Shown: positions 52,944 to 61,342, counted from the stretch's first letter. The stretch is 64,000 bases of DNA from an uncultured Eggerthellaceae bacterium (GCA_910584145.1 CAJTXX010000004.1:19774-83773), one strand, 5' to 3'. Notes: generated by a model from the letters alone, not told the origin. Numbers and translations: made by a program.

Positions 52944-53407
52944 GCGCACTGGCTTCGTTTATCAACTATGACGCTTCCGAGGTAACGTGCTATTTGTTTG
53001 ATGCTCGGGATGTGGTTGACAAGGGTTTCGATGCATTTAGGCGTGACGAGATAGAGACGGATGTCGAGATCGAGCGCGGTCTGCATTTCCATATCGAGGA
53101 TACTCGGCTTGTGTGCATTTGCAAATTGGATGTTACGTGGAATGTTCTGTATCGCGCTAAAGAGGGTGATGAGAGCGGCAAAGTACGGACCCAATGCTGT
53201 ATCGCGGGCGCTGCATCCTGCGAGAGTGATTTAGATGAGCGTGCGACGCTCGAGAATGTGCTTGCGCAGAACGTGATCGTTTTCCTTTGGGGGAAGATAC
53301 GCGATTTGATAGAGGCTTCTTCGCTCATGTCGCCGATTGGTAAATTGACACTGCCCGCAATCAATCCCGCCGTGCTTCTTGAAAAAGGCATGGAGGTAGA
53401 AAGCTGA
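52931..53407 (+). CDS. SecB-like chaperone of the TA module
   Basis: 158 residues. N-terminal beta-rich region (GLHFHIEDTRLVCICKLDV) and a C-terminal helix ending NVIVFLWGKIRDLIEASSLM / SPIGKLTLPAINPAVLLE. The final motif parallels the SecB signature of type LxPYxRxxIxxLTxxxGxxPIxLPPxNxxxLLE. Solitary SecB-like proteins beside type II TA pairs protect the antitoxin from degradation, as in M. tuberculosis Rv1957 with HigBA1. Two ATGs are possible (52931 and 52940); the first has GGAAG upstream. It is translationally coupled to mqsA. No general SecB role is needed here, since most Gram-positive-lineage bacteria lack secB. Confidence 0.7.
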   Translation: MGSMSALASFINYDASEVTCYLFDARDVVDKGFDAFRRDEIETDVEIERGLHFHIEDTRLVCICKLDVTWNVLYRAKEGDESGKVRTQCCIAGAASCESDLDERATLENVLAQNVIVFLWGKIRDLIEASSLMSPIGKLTLPAINPAVLLEKGMEVES

Positions 53408-53582
53408 TGGTTTTACGAGAAAGGATCTCTTCCTTTTTCGCGCAGACATGCGAGAGTGGAGGGCGGCGGTTTTCATCAGGGGCTTCTACGCCTATGCGTC
53501 ACAGCTGGCGATGAGGATTCAGAATGTTTCAACCATATCCGAAAGTGCCGTAGCCATAGATGAGTGCTTCAAGTATGTCTGA
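53407..53582 (+). pseudogene. Possible frameshifted small gene after the chaperone
   Basis: An ATG overlaps the chaperone stop (TGATG) and codes MVLRERISSFFAQ before going out of register. In another frame, 53448-53582 codes 44 helical residues (MREWRAAVFIRGFYAYASQ ... FKYV). Joined by a frameshift near 53445, these would make one peptide of about 58 residues. It may be a remnant fourth gene of the module or simply the independent 44-codon frame. No family is recognised. The remaining bases to 53685 hold nothing clear. Confidence 0.3.
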
Positions 53583-53685
53583 AGGTTTTTGATGTGCGCA
53601 ATTGCGGTATGCCAACGAGCTCTGGCGTGCAAGCGCGGTTGTTGGAGGACTGGCTGCTCGAGTAGGCTCGTGGGCGCCAGGGCGC

Positions 53686-54492
53686 TCAGTGCCCGTAGTC
53701 GAGCTTTCGCTCGAAGTGGCGGCTTATGAACATGATGGGCAAGGTCAGGCAGAGGTAGAGGGCGCCGAGCAGCAGGAAGCAGCCGAAGAAGTTGTAGTTC
53801 GTGGCGCTTATCTCGCGCATGGTCTGCGTCAGCTCTATGACCGCGATGACCGACAGCAGCGATGAATCCTTGATGATGCTGGCGAACTGCCCGGTGAGCG
53901 CCGGCAGCGTGCGCGTGACCATCTGCGGCAGGGCCACCGATACCGCCACCTGAATCGGCGTGAGGCCGAGCGCCCGTGCGGCCTCCAGCGGCCCGCTCGG
54001 CAGCGACTCATAGCCGGCGCGCACGATCTCGGCGATGTAGGCGCCGGCGAACACCGACAAGATGATGATGCCCGCCACCACGCGGTTGCTGACGCCCCAT
54101 GCCGTGCCGATGATGTAGTAGAACAGGTAGATCTGCGCGATCAGCGGCGTGCCGCGTATCAGCTTCACATACAGGTCGCACAGGTAGCGCACCGGCAGGA
54201 AGCGCGCGTTCTGCCCGAGAGCCACCGGGATGCCGATGACGAGGCTGCCCACCAGGCTCGCGGCCGACAGCCATACCGTCAGCCAGAAGCCCTCGGCGAT
54301 GCGCACCTCGTACTGCGCGACGAAGTCGAAGTTGAGCGTGATGCCCGCCGCGGCCAGCGACGCGCCCACAACGCCCACGACCACCACGCACACGATCAGG
54401 TAGTTCACCGCCTTCTTCAGCGGCGGCACCTCCGCGTGCGCCGCCGCCATGAACAGGTTGCCGCCTGCCGCTCTGCCTGCGCGCTCTGCCAT
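53686..54492 (-). CDS. Polar amino-acid ABC transporter permease
   Basis: 268 residues of the HisM/GlnP family: about five membrane helices, beginning LIVCVVVVGVVGASLAAAGI, with the EAA-type loop EAARALGLTPIQVAVSVALPQ that docks an ATPase, and AYIAEIVRAGYESLP before it. It lies 15 bases after the substrate-binding protein gene in one transcript. No ATPase gene follows; the next sequence is the AT-richer island. The transporter must therefore use an ATPase encoded elsewhere or be incomplete. Confidence 0.9.
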   Translation of the reverse strand: MAERAGRAAGGNLFMAAAHAEVPPLKKAVNYLIVCVVVVGVVGASLAAAGITLNFDFVAQYEVRIAEGFWLTVWLSAASLVGSLVIGIPVALGQNARFLPVRYLCDLYVKLIRGTPLIAQIYLFYYIIGTAWGVSNRVVAGIIILSVFAGAYIAEIVRAGYESLPSGPLEAARALGLTPIQVAVSVALPQMVTRTLPALTGQFASIIKDSSLLSVIAVIELTQTMREISATNYNFFGCFLLLGALYLCLTLPIMFISRHFERKLDYGH

Positions 54493-54507
54493 CCGCTCAC
54501 CCGTGCT

Positions 54508-55347
54508 CTACTCGAAGTCGAAGAACCACTTGAACCCGCGCTCGTCGAAGGCCCGCTTCTCGTCGGCCAGGTGCGCTTCGGTCAGGCGGTCGAACTCGCC
54601 ATCGGCCTTCGACTGGGCGATGAACTCATTCAGCTGGGCGAGCAGCTCCGCGTCTCCCTTCGCAACGGCGATGCCCCACGCTTCCGGGTCTTGGAAGGGG
54701 ATGAACACCGCTCGGGTGGTGTCGGGGTTCGCCAGGTTATTGCGGTAGATGGTCAGCTGGTCGTACAGGAAGCCGTCGGCCTTGCCCTGCACCACCTCGG
54801 TCACGCAGGCGCTCTCGTCGGCCAGCCGCACGATCTCGGCCTCGGTCAGGTTCTTCGTGGCGTATACATCGCCGGTGGAGCCGGTCTTCACGGCCACCTT
54901 CTTGCCGGGTTGGTTCAGGTCGGCCGCCTCCTCGATGCCGGAGCCGGCATTCGCCAGTATGGCCAGTTGCGCCATCGCGTATGGGTCGGAGAAATCGACC
55001 GCCTGCTCGCGCTCGTCGGTGATGGTCATGGAGCTTATGACGCAGTCGGCCTTGCCGGTCTGCAACGAGGGGATCAAGCCATCCCACGCGGTGTTCTCGA
55101 TGGTCAGGTCGTAGCCGTACTGTGCGGCGAAGTCCTTCATGAAGTCCACCGCGAGCCCTGCGGGCGCACCGGCATCGTCTTTCGTCTCGAACGGCGGGTA
55201 GGCGAGCTCCATCGCCACGGTCAGCGTCGGCTTGTCTGCGTCGCCTTCGGTCGGAGCGGCGTCCTGCTGCGGGTTGCATCCCGTAAGGCTCGCGGCGCCC
55301 AGCGCCACCAGCGCTGCGACTGCTGCGGTTGTGAGCATCTTCTTCAT
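54508..55347 (-). CDS. Amino-acid ABC transporter substrate-binding lipoprotein
   Basis: 279 residues. Lipoprotein signal peptide with lipobox SLTGC (cysteine about residue 23), then the SBP_bac_3 fold: LTVAMELAYPPFETKDDAG, GLAVDFMKDFA, ADCVISSMTITDERE. The AMELAYPPFE start and ITDEREQAVDFSDPY are typical of cystine/glutamine/arginine-type binders; which one is unclear. The ATG at 55347 has GGAGAGA upstream, whereas 55365 does not. It delivers substrate to the permease encoded next. Confidence 0.92.
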   Translation of the reverse strand: MKKMLTTAAVAALVALGAASLTGCNPQQDAAPTEGDADKPTLTVAMELAYPPFETKDDAGAPAGLAVDFMKDFAAQYGYDLTIENTAWDGLIPSLQTGKADCVISSMTITDEREQAVDFSDPYAMAQLAILANAGSGIEEAADLNQPGKKVAVKTGSTGDVYATKNLTEAEIVRLADESACVTEVVQGKADGFLYDQLTIYRNNLANPDTTRAVFIPFQDPEAWGIAVAKGDAELLAQLNEFIAQSKADGEFDRLTEAHLADEKRAFDERGFKWFFDFE

Positions 55348-55613
55348 ATCGTCTCTCCCATCCATCTACGGTCGTTACCAGTATCAGCGAAACAGCCCCG
55401 CATGGCGCCCGGCGTTCTTGCAGGCGGTACGGAATCGGCGCGCTATATCGCTGGTTCCTCTGGCGGCGCTCTCGCTGGAAGGGAGAAGGGCCCGTCCGTC
55501 TGATCATCGCCGAGCCCGTATCGGCTCGCTTACACGAGACGCTGCGCCGCCTGCGCAGCGCATGTTGCTGGTAAGATACGCATCGACGGGTGATTCAGCG
55601 TGAGGAGGCGGGC

Positions 55614-56333
55614 ATGTCGCAGGCGACCATCTTCTATATCGAGGACGACGCCGACATACGGGATCTCGCGCTGTATGCGTTGCGCCAAGCCGGCTTCGCT
55701 GTCCGCGGCTTCCCCGATGCGGAGGGCTTCACCGAGGCGTGCGCGGCATCGCCGCCCGACCTGATCCTTCTGGATATCATGCTGCCTGGCGTCGATGGCA
55801 TGGAAATGCTCGGGCGCATACGGCAGGATGAGCAGCTGCGCGACATCCCCGTGATGATGCTCACGGCGAAGGGCACAGAGCTCGACAAGGTACGTGGCCT
55901 TGATGCGGGTGCAGACGATTATCTCGCCAAGCCGTTCGGCATGATGGAGCTCATCTCGCGGGTGAACGCCCTGCTACGGCGCTCCTCGCGCGCCGGCGTG
56001 CCCGACCAGCGCGATGTGCTCGCGCGTGCGGGCGTGACGCTCGATCGACGGGCGCGCACGGCGATGGTCGATGGTGTCCCGCTCGACCTGACGTTCAAGG
56101 AGTTCGAGCTGCTCGCCACGCTGATGAGCAACGCCGGTTGCGCTCTGTCGCGTGCGCAGCTCTTCGAGGCGGTGTGGGGCTCGGCGTTCATGGGGAACAC
56201 CCGGACCGTCGATGTGCACATGCAGACCTTGCGCCAGAAGATGGACCGGGCATCTGCCGGCAGCGGCGCTTCTATCGAGACGGTGCGCGGGGTGGGCTAC
56301 CGCCTGCGCGCTGACCGAGAGCAGACGCGATGA
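55614..56333 (+). CDS. OmpR/PhoB-family response regulator
   Basis: 239 residues. Receiver with Asp in LILLDIMLPGVDG and Lys in YLAKPFG; winged helix with LTFKEFELLATLMSNAG and TVDVHMQTLRQKM. GAGGAGG precedes the ATG at 55614, so the GTG at 55590 is rejected. It overlaps the histidine kinase by four bases, so the two are a pair. Proximity to the Na/Pi cotransporter and the PhoB/PhoR-like kinase organisation suggest phosphate control, but no Pho box was verified. Confidence 0.92.
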   Translation: MSQATIFYIEDDADIRDLALYALRQAGFAVRGFPDAEGFTEACAASPPDLILLDIMLPGVDGMEMLGRIRQDEQLRDIPVMMLTAKGTELDKVRGLDAGADDYLAKPFGMMELISRVNALLRRSSRAGVPDQRDVLARAGVTLDRRARTAMVDGVPLDLTFKEFELLATLMSNAGCALSRAQLFEAVWGSAFMGNTRTVDVHMQTLRQKMDRASAGSGASIETVRGVGYRLRADREQTR

Positions 56334-57181
56334 CGCCAGACGAGATGCGCGAGGCTACGCAGGTGGACAGCGCAGCGTCGAACGCGCCAGCCGACATCGC
56401 GCCGCTGCTCGCCCGCATCCGCGACCAGCAGCGGCTGCTGCAACAGCAGAATGACGAGCTGAGACGTGCCGAGGGCCTGCGCCAAGAGTTCTCGGCGAAC
56501 GTATCTCACGAGATGAAGACCCCGCTACAGGTCATCTCCGGCTATGCGGAGATGATGGCCAACGGCATGGTCGACCCCGATGATGTACCGCGCTTCGCGG
56601 GGAAGATATACGCGGAATCGCAGCGCCTGCGCGCGCTGATCAACGACGTGCTGACCCTTTCGCGGCTTGATGAGCCCGCCGCCGCAGTTGAGCACGAGCC
56701 GGTCGATCTGGCGGCGCTCGCTGAGCGCATCATCGAGCGGCTCGCCCCGGTGGCGCAGGAGGCAGGCGTCTCTGTCTCGCTCGCCGGTGCCGGTGCCACC
56801 GTCGAGGGGAGCGCGCCGCTTCTAGAGCAGGCCGTGTCGAACCTGATCGAGAACGCCATACGCTACAACCACCCGGGCGGGTCGGTGGAGGTCGAGGTGG
56901 GCTGCGAGGCCGCCATCGCGTCGGAAGCCTCTCCGTCAGCAGAGCCGCGGTGCGCCTCCGTGCAGGTGCGCGATACGGGCCTCGGCATCGCTCGGGCCGA
57001 CCGCGAGAAGATATTCGAGCGCTTCTACCGCACCGACAAGAGCCGTTCCAAAGAGACGGGCGGCACTGGGCTCGGGCTGGCCATCGTGAAGCATGCCGCG
57101 CTCTATCACGGCGGGGACGTCTCGGTCGACAGCGAGCTGGGGCGCGGCAGCACCTTCACGCTGCGCATCCCCATGCGGTAG
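56330..57181 (+). CDS. Soluble sensor histidine kinase, PhoR-like core
   Basis: 283 residues. Coiled-coil lead (RIRDQQRLLQQQNDELRRAE), H-box VSHEMKTPLQVISGYAEMM, N-box NLIENAIRYN, G-boxes DTGLGIARAD and GGTGLGLAIVK. No transmembrane segment or extracellular sensor is present; the protein begins with about 35 polar residues. The kinase must sense an internal signal or act through a membrane partner. It overlaps the regulator gene (ATGA) and converges on the Na/Pi cotransporter. Confidence 0.9.
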   Translation: MTPDEMREATQVDSAASNAPADIAPLLARIRDQQRLLQQQNDELRRAEGLRQEFSANVSHEMKTPLQVISGYAEMMANGMVDPDDVPRFAGKIYAESQRLRALINDVLTLSRLDEPAAAVEHEPVDLAALAERIIERLAPVAQEAGVSVSLAGAGATVEGSAPLLEQAVSNLIENAIRYNHPGGSVEVEVGCEAAIASEASPSAEPRCASVQVRDTGLGIARADREKIFERFYRTDKSRSKETGGTGLGLAIVKHAALYHGGDVSVDSELGRGSTFTLRIPMR

Positions 57182-57214
57182 CCCGCCCGGGACCCACCGC
57201 GGGAGGGCAGCCCG

Positions 57215-58252
57215 TCAGGCGGTCAACGTGCCGCGGCGCTCCTGGTCGGCGCCCATGATGGGGTTGCGCGGGCGCCGGGGCCGCTCGGGCAAGGCGAGCG
57301 TCACCAGCTTCACCATCACGGGTACCAGCGGAAGCCAGATGAGCGTCATGGCGACATTGAAGCAGGTGTGCGCATTCGCGATCTGCCGGGCGATGATGCC
57401 CACCTCGGCACCCGCTGGCGGCAGCGCGGCGACGAAGGCCGCGAACGGGCCGGTCAGCCCTACGAACAGCAGGCAGCCCGAGAGGTTGAAGATGCAGTGC
57501 GAGAGCGCCACCCGCTTCGCGTCGCGCGATTGCCCGATGGAGGCGAGCAGTGCGGTTATGGTGGTTCCCAGGTTGTCTCCCAACAAGAAGGGGATGGCGC
57601 CGTCAAGCCCGATGATGCTCGCCCCGTCAGGGCCGGGCTGCGCTGCGAGGTTCTGGAGCACCGCGATGGTGGCGCTCGAGCTCTGCACGATGAGCGTCAT
57701 CGCGGTGCCCACTACCACGCCGAGCACGGGGGCATCGGATACCTGAGCGATCAGCCCTGTGAACAGAGGGTCGGAGGCGAGCGGCTTCATAGCGCTGCCC
57801 ATCGTCTCTATGCCCACGAACAGCAGGCCGAACCCGAACAGCGCGCTGCCGCCGAGCTTCACGCGCTGCCGCTTCGCCACCGACATGATGAGGAAGCCCG
57901 CGACCACGAATGCCAAGATGAAGTCGGAGAGCTTGAAGGCGAGGATCTGCGCCGTTACCGTGGTGCCGATGTTCGCGCCCATGATGATGGGGATGGCCTG
58001 CGGCAGCCTCATGAGGCCCGCGCTCACGAATCCGATGGTCATGACGGTGGTAGCGCTGGAACTCTGGAGCACTGCGGTGGCAACAGCGCCGGCGAGCACG
58101 CCCAGCACCGGATTCTTCGTCATGGCCCCCAAGATGGAGCGCATCCGCTCGCCGGCGGCTTCTTGCAGGTTCGAGCTCATCATCTTCATCCCGTAGAGGA
58201 AGATGGCAAGGCCTCCCAAAAGCCCTAAGCCGGTCGTCATGATGTCCTCCAT
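57215..58252 (-). CDS. Na/Pi cotransporter family protein
   Basis: 345 residues, eight or more membrane helices. It holds two inverted QSSSAT repeats (AVLQSSSATTVMTIG and LIVQSSSATIAVLQN), the hallmark of NptA/PNaS transporters, plus MGANIGTTVTAQ and GDNLGTTITALL. The C-terminal PhoU-like domain of YjbB-type members is absent. GGAGGAG lies before the ATG. Expected to move phosphate with Na+; some family members export phosphate. Likely target of the adjacent two-component pair. Confidence 0.88.
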   Translation of the reverse strand: MEDIMTTGLGLLGGLAIFLYGMKMMSSNLQEAAGERMRSILGAMTKNPVLGVLAGAVATAVLQSSSATTVMTIGFVSAGLMRLPQAIPIIMGANIGTTVTAQILAFKLSDFILAFVVAGFLIMSVAKRQRVKLGGSALFGFGLLFVGIETMGSAMKPLASDPLFTGLIAQVSDAPVLGVVVGTAMTLIVQSSSATIAVLQNLAAQPGPDGASIIGLDGAIPFLLGDNLGTTITALLASIGQSRDAKRVALSHCIFNLSGCLLFVGLTGPFAAFVAALPPAGAEVGIIARQIANAHTCFNVAMTLIWLPLVPVMVKLVTLALPERPRRPRNPIMGADQERRGTLTA

Positions 58253-58345
58253 CGCTCCTCCGTTCCTGTCGCCGTTGCGTCGGGACGAGCATAAGGGGAG
58301 CGCATCTGCTGCCGGTAAGGCGAAGGTAAAGCTTCTGTAAATTCC

Positions 58346-58374
58346 GACCGCGGCCCTGCGCGCTGGCCGCGGTC
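58346..58374 (-). terminator. Hairpin at the end of the LysR gene
   Basis: GACCGCGGCC (58346-58355) and GGCCGCGGTC (58365-58374) form a perfect 10-bp stem that touches the LysR stop codon. On the minus strand it is followed by GGAATTT, so the T-run is weak. It separates the LysR and Na/Pi transcripts. Confidence 0.5.
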
Positions 58375-59272
58375 AGCTGCGCTGGCTCTGTGCGAGGCCT
58401 TCGGCTATGGCGTCGAGGAATGCCCTTACGGCCGGGCTAGGGTCTGTGGCGTGGATGAGCCCGTAAGGCACGGTGAACCCCTCCTCGAGCCGATGCGCGC
58501 GCAGCGCAGGGTGGATATCCTGCCAGATAGCCGGGCTGAGCAGCACCTTCCCCTCCATCTCGCATGCGGTGAACACGTCCATATCGTAGAAGCGCACGTG
58601 CTCGATGCGGCAGCTGGTGCGCATCTCGAGCCAATCGTGCAGCACGTCGAAATGGTGGGAGGTGCCCCGCTCCAGCGTGACGACGGTCTGCCCGTCGAGG
58701 TCGGCGGCGGTGAGCGCTTCGCGGCCGCAGAGCGCGTGGTGCGCCGGCAGGGCGGCCATGATGGGCTCATCATCGAAGAAGAGGAAGCCGGAGCGGTCTT
58801 TGTAGCTCTCTGACAGCAGCAGGCCTTCCTGCACATCGAAGGCGGTGCCCAGGTCTTCCAGCGGGCGTTGCAGCGACAGCTCAGGCGAGCGCAGCGAGAC
58901 GATCTCGATGCGCAGGTCGGGCGCATGCTCGGCCACTTGCAGCCAGAGCGCCGGTAGCATCCGGCATTTCGTGAGCAGCGAGGTGCCCACGCGCACGGTC
59001 CCCCGCGTGCTCTTCGCAGCCTCGCGTGCCCGTGCGAGCGCCGCCTGCGCGCGAGCGCGCAGGTCGCAGGCGTCGTCGTAGAACGCGCGCCCGGCAGCGG
59101 TCAGCGTCACGCCCGAGCGCTTCCGTTCGAACAGGGGGACGCCCACGCGCTTCTCCAGCAGGTTCATCTGCTGTATCAGCGCCGCCGGGGTTATGAACAT
59201 CTCCTTGGCTGCCTGCGAGAAGCTGCCGCGCTCGGCAGCAGCGATGAAGCCATCTAGCTGATGGTTGTACAT
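58373..59272 (-). CDS. LysR-family regulator divergent from arylamine N-acetyltransferase
   Basis: 299 residues. Helix-turn-helix at the start (LDGFIAAAERGSFSQAAKEM, FITPAALIQQMNLLEKRVGV) and a two-lobe effector domain. AAGGGGG precedes the ATG. The 117-base gap to the NAT gene holds strong inverted repeats of TATAAGGAACG type, so this protein probably regulates NAT and itself, perhaps in response to an aromatic amine or acid. The ligand is not predictable from sequence. Confidence 0.9.
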   Translation of the reverse strand: MYNHQLDGFIAAAERGSFSQAAKEMFITPAALIQQMNLLEKRVGVPLFERKRSGVTLTAAGRAFYDDACDLRARAQAALARAREAAKSTRGTVRVGTSLLTKCRMLPALWLQVAEHAPDLRIEIVSLRSPELSLQRPLEDLGTAFDVQEGLLLSESYKDRSGFLFFDDEPIMAALPAHHALCGREALTAADLDGQTVVTLERGTSHHFDVLHDWLEMRTSCRIEHVRFYDMDVFTACEMEGKVLLSPAIWQDIHPALRAHRLEEGFTVPYGLIHATDPSPAVRAFLDAIAEGLAQSQRS

Positions 59273-59283
59273 ATGCCCCCTTC

Positions 59284-59363
59284 GCTTATAAGCCGTTCCT
59301 TATAAGCATATAAGGAACGCACCTATTCTAACGGGCTGAATGCATCTCTACCATATAAGAACG
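59284..59363. promoter_or_regulatory. LysR operator array between LysR and NAT genes
   Basis: CGTTCCTTATA (59294-59304) and TATAAGGAACG (59309-59319) are perfect inverted repeats around AGCA. A further half-site ATATAAGAACG is at 59353-59363, and the palindrome GCTTATAAGC abuts at 59284-59293. A strong regulatory site followed by an additional activation half-site fits LysR organisation. Confidence 0.75.
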
Positions 59364-59389
59364 ACCTATGCGAGAGAAGGAGATACCAT

Positions 59390-60193
59390 ATGCTGAGCGA
59401 TGCCCAAGTGCGCGGATACCTCGACCGGCTCGGGATAGCCGAGGCGCCCGAGCCCACCAAGGAGAACCTCGATCGGCTCATCTACGCGCATCAGACGCAC
59501 ATCCCGTTCGAGACGGTGAGCGTGCATCGCGCGCAAGGCGCGCCCGACCTGTCGCTTCCCGCTATCTACGACCAGGTGATAGAGCGCCGTCATGGCGCAT
59601 ACTGCTTCCAGCTGAACAAGCTCTTCCAGAAGCTGCTGGAGGCGCTGGGCTACAACGTGCGCCCGGTCATCTGCCGGGCCGTGCGCGGGCGCGAAGGGCG
59701 CATGCCCATCAACCATCGCGGGCTCATCGTCACTCTCGACGAGGGCCGCTATTCGGCCGATGTAGGCTTCGGCGGTCCCATGCCCGCCGGTGCGCTCGGC
59801 CTGTTCCCGGGCGTTGAGCAGGATATCTGCGGCGAGACGTACATCGCCGAGCGCAGCGATCATGCGTGGTGGAAGATCGACCGCATCACGAAAGCCGAGC
59901 GCGACCTGCACGACGACGGCTTGCCTGCGCGCCGTCAGACCGAGCTGGAGCTCTGCACCGCGGCGGTGGAGGAGATAGACTTCGCCTCGATGAACCATTT
60001 CTTCTCGCTACCGGGCACCCTGTTCAAAGACCACGAGCTCGTGAACCTGCGCACCGACGGCGGCTATAAGGGCTTCCGCGACGGCGTGCTCACGCTGCGC
60101 GAGGGCGGCGAGAAGACGATCATCGAGCTGGAAGGCCCCGACGAGGTGGCGCGCGCCCTGCGCGAGCACTTCGACCTGGACTACGACGCATAG
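59390..60193 (+). CDS. nat: Arylamine N-acetyltransferase
   Basis: 267 residues. The catalytic Cys lies in RHGAYCFQLN, the His in PINHRGLIV and the Asp in YSADVGFGGP. HIPFETVSVH near the N-terminus is also family-typical. It transfers acetyl groups from acetyl-CoA to aromatic amines and hydrazines; gut bacterial NATs act on drugs such as 5-aminosalicylate and isoniazid. GAGAAGGAG precedes the start. Divergent LysR and an operator array suggest substrate-induced expression. Confidence 0.93.
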   Translation: MLSDAQVRGYLDRLGIAEAPEPTKENLDRLIYAHQTHIPFETVSVHRAQGAPDLSLPAIYDQVIERRHGAYCFQLNKLFQKLLEALGYNVRPVICRAVRGREGRMPINHRGLIVTLDEGRYSADVGFGGPMPAGALGLFPGVEQDICGETYIAERSDHAWWKIDRITKAERDLHDDGLPARRQTELELCTAAVEEIDFASMNHFFSLPGTLFKDHELVNLRTDGGYKGFRDGVLTLREGGEKTIIELEGPDEVARALREHFDLDYDA

Positions 60194-60244
60194 AGCGCTG
60201 CTCGGGCTTGCGGGCGGGTGGTCGCGCGCCGTCCGCTGCTCGCC

Positions 60245-61342
60245 TCAGCGTTCGTAATCGGCGTCTATCTGCACATCGAAGCGGAAGCCGGGATATTCCC
60301 GCTCCATCGCGGACACCACCGTGCGCTTTATGGTCGCGCTGTCGGCTCCGAAGTCGATCACCAGATCGAAATAGCACACCTTCGCCGCATCGTCCACGTA
60401 GAAGCCGTGCATCTGGAGCACGTCCGGCTCGGTGGCGACGATGCGCTCCAACGCTGTGCGCATGGGGGCGAACGCGCCGGTGGTGTTCTCAGTGCAGATG
60501 CTCACCGACGATATGACGCCCAAGCGCTCCTCGAGCCCTTGGGCTATCCGGCGCGTCAGCACGCCCACCTGGCGCGCCGTCAGGTCGTCGGGCACCTCCA
60601 CGCGTATGAGCCCCAGCGTGCGATGCGGGCCGAAATCGTCGAGCACGACATCGCAGACGCCGCGCACCTCGGGAAACGACAGCGCGTAGCGCTCGACGCG
60701 CTCGACCAGCTCGCGGCTCTCGGGCACCCCGATGATGGGCCCCACCGCATCGCGCAGCACATCGATGCCCGCCTTGCAGACCACGAGCGATATGATGAGC
60801 CCCACGATGCCGTCGATGTTCACACCCCAGATATCCTGCGCGAAGGCTACCACCAGGGTGCCGGCGGAGAGCACCGCGTCGTAGTTCGAATCGATGCCCG
60901 AGGCGATGAGCGCCTCGCAGTCCGCCTTGTCGCCGTAGCGCTTGAACACGATGCCGAGCCCTATCTTGGCGATGATGGCCACCACGATGACGGTGATGGC
61001 GATGGCGGAATAGCTGGGCGTGCCGGGGTGGATGATCTTCACCGCCGACTCGCGCAGCGAGACGATGCCCGCCGCCAGTATGATGACGGCGATGGTCGCC
61101 GAGGTGAGGTATTCGATGCGCCCGTAGCCGAAGGGATGGTGCTTGTCGGGGCGGCGCTGCGCCAGCTTCGTGCCTACGATGGTGACGATGGAGGAGAGCA
61201 CGTCGGTGGCGTTGTTCACGCCGTCGAGCACGATGGCGATGGAGTGCGAGGCGAAGCCCACGGCCAGCTTGAAGCCCACGAGCAGCAGATTGCCCGCGAT
61301 GCCGATGATGCTGCCTTTGATGATCTCGCGCTCCCGATCCAT
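60245..61342 (-). CDS. Cation diffusion facilitator, manganese-type
   Basis: 365 residues: six membrane helices and an extended C-terminal tail with two cytosolic metallochaperone-like regions. Instead of the zinc-type DxxxD/HxxxD site, the sequence has DGVNNATD in helix 2 (NxxxD) and DSNYD in helix 5 (DxxxD). This is the pattern reported for Mn exporters of the MntE group, so manganese (or iron) efflux is more likely than zinc. The ATG follows GGAGGG. About 100 residues beyond the usual CDF length form a second ferredoxin-like domain. Confidence 0.85.
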   Translation of the reverse strand: MDREREIIKGSIIGIAGNLLLVGFKLAVGFASHSIAIVLDGVNNATDVLSSIVTIVGTKLAQRRPDKHHPFGYGRIEYLTSATIAVIILAAGIVSLRESAVKIIHPGTPSYSAIAITVIVVAIIAKIGLGIVFKRYGDKADCEALIASGIDSNYDAVLSAGTLVVAFAQDIWGVNIDGIVGLIISLVVCKAGIDVLRDAVGPIIGVPESRELVERVERYALSFPEVRGVCDVVLDDFGPHRTLGLIRVEVPDDLTARQVGVLTRRIAQGLEERLGVISSVSICTENTTGAFAPMRTALERIVATEPDVLQMHGFYVDDAAKVCYFDLVIDFGADSATIKRTVVSAMEREYPGFRFDVQIDADYER

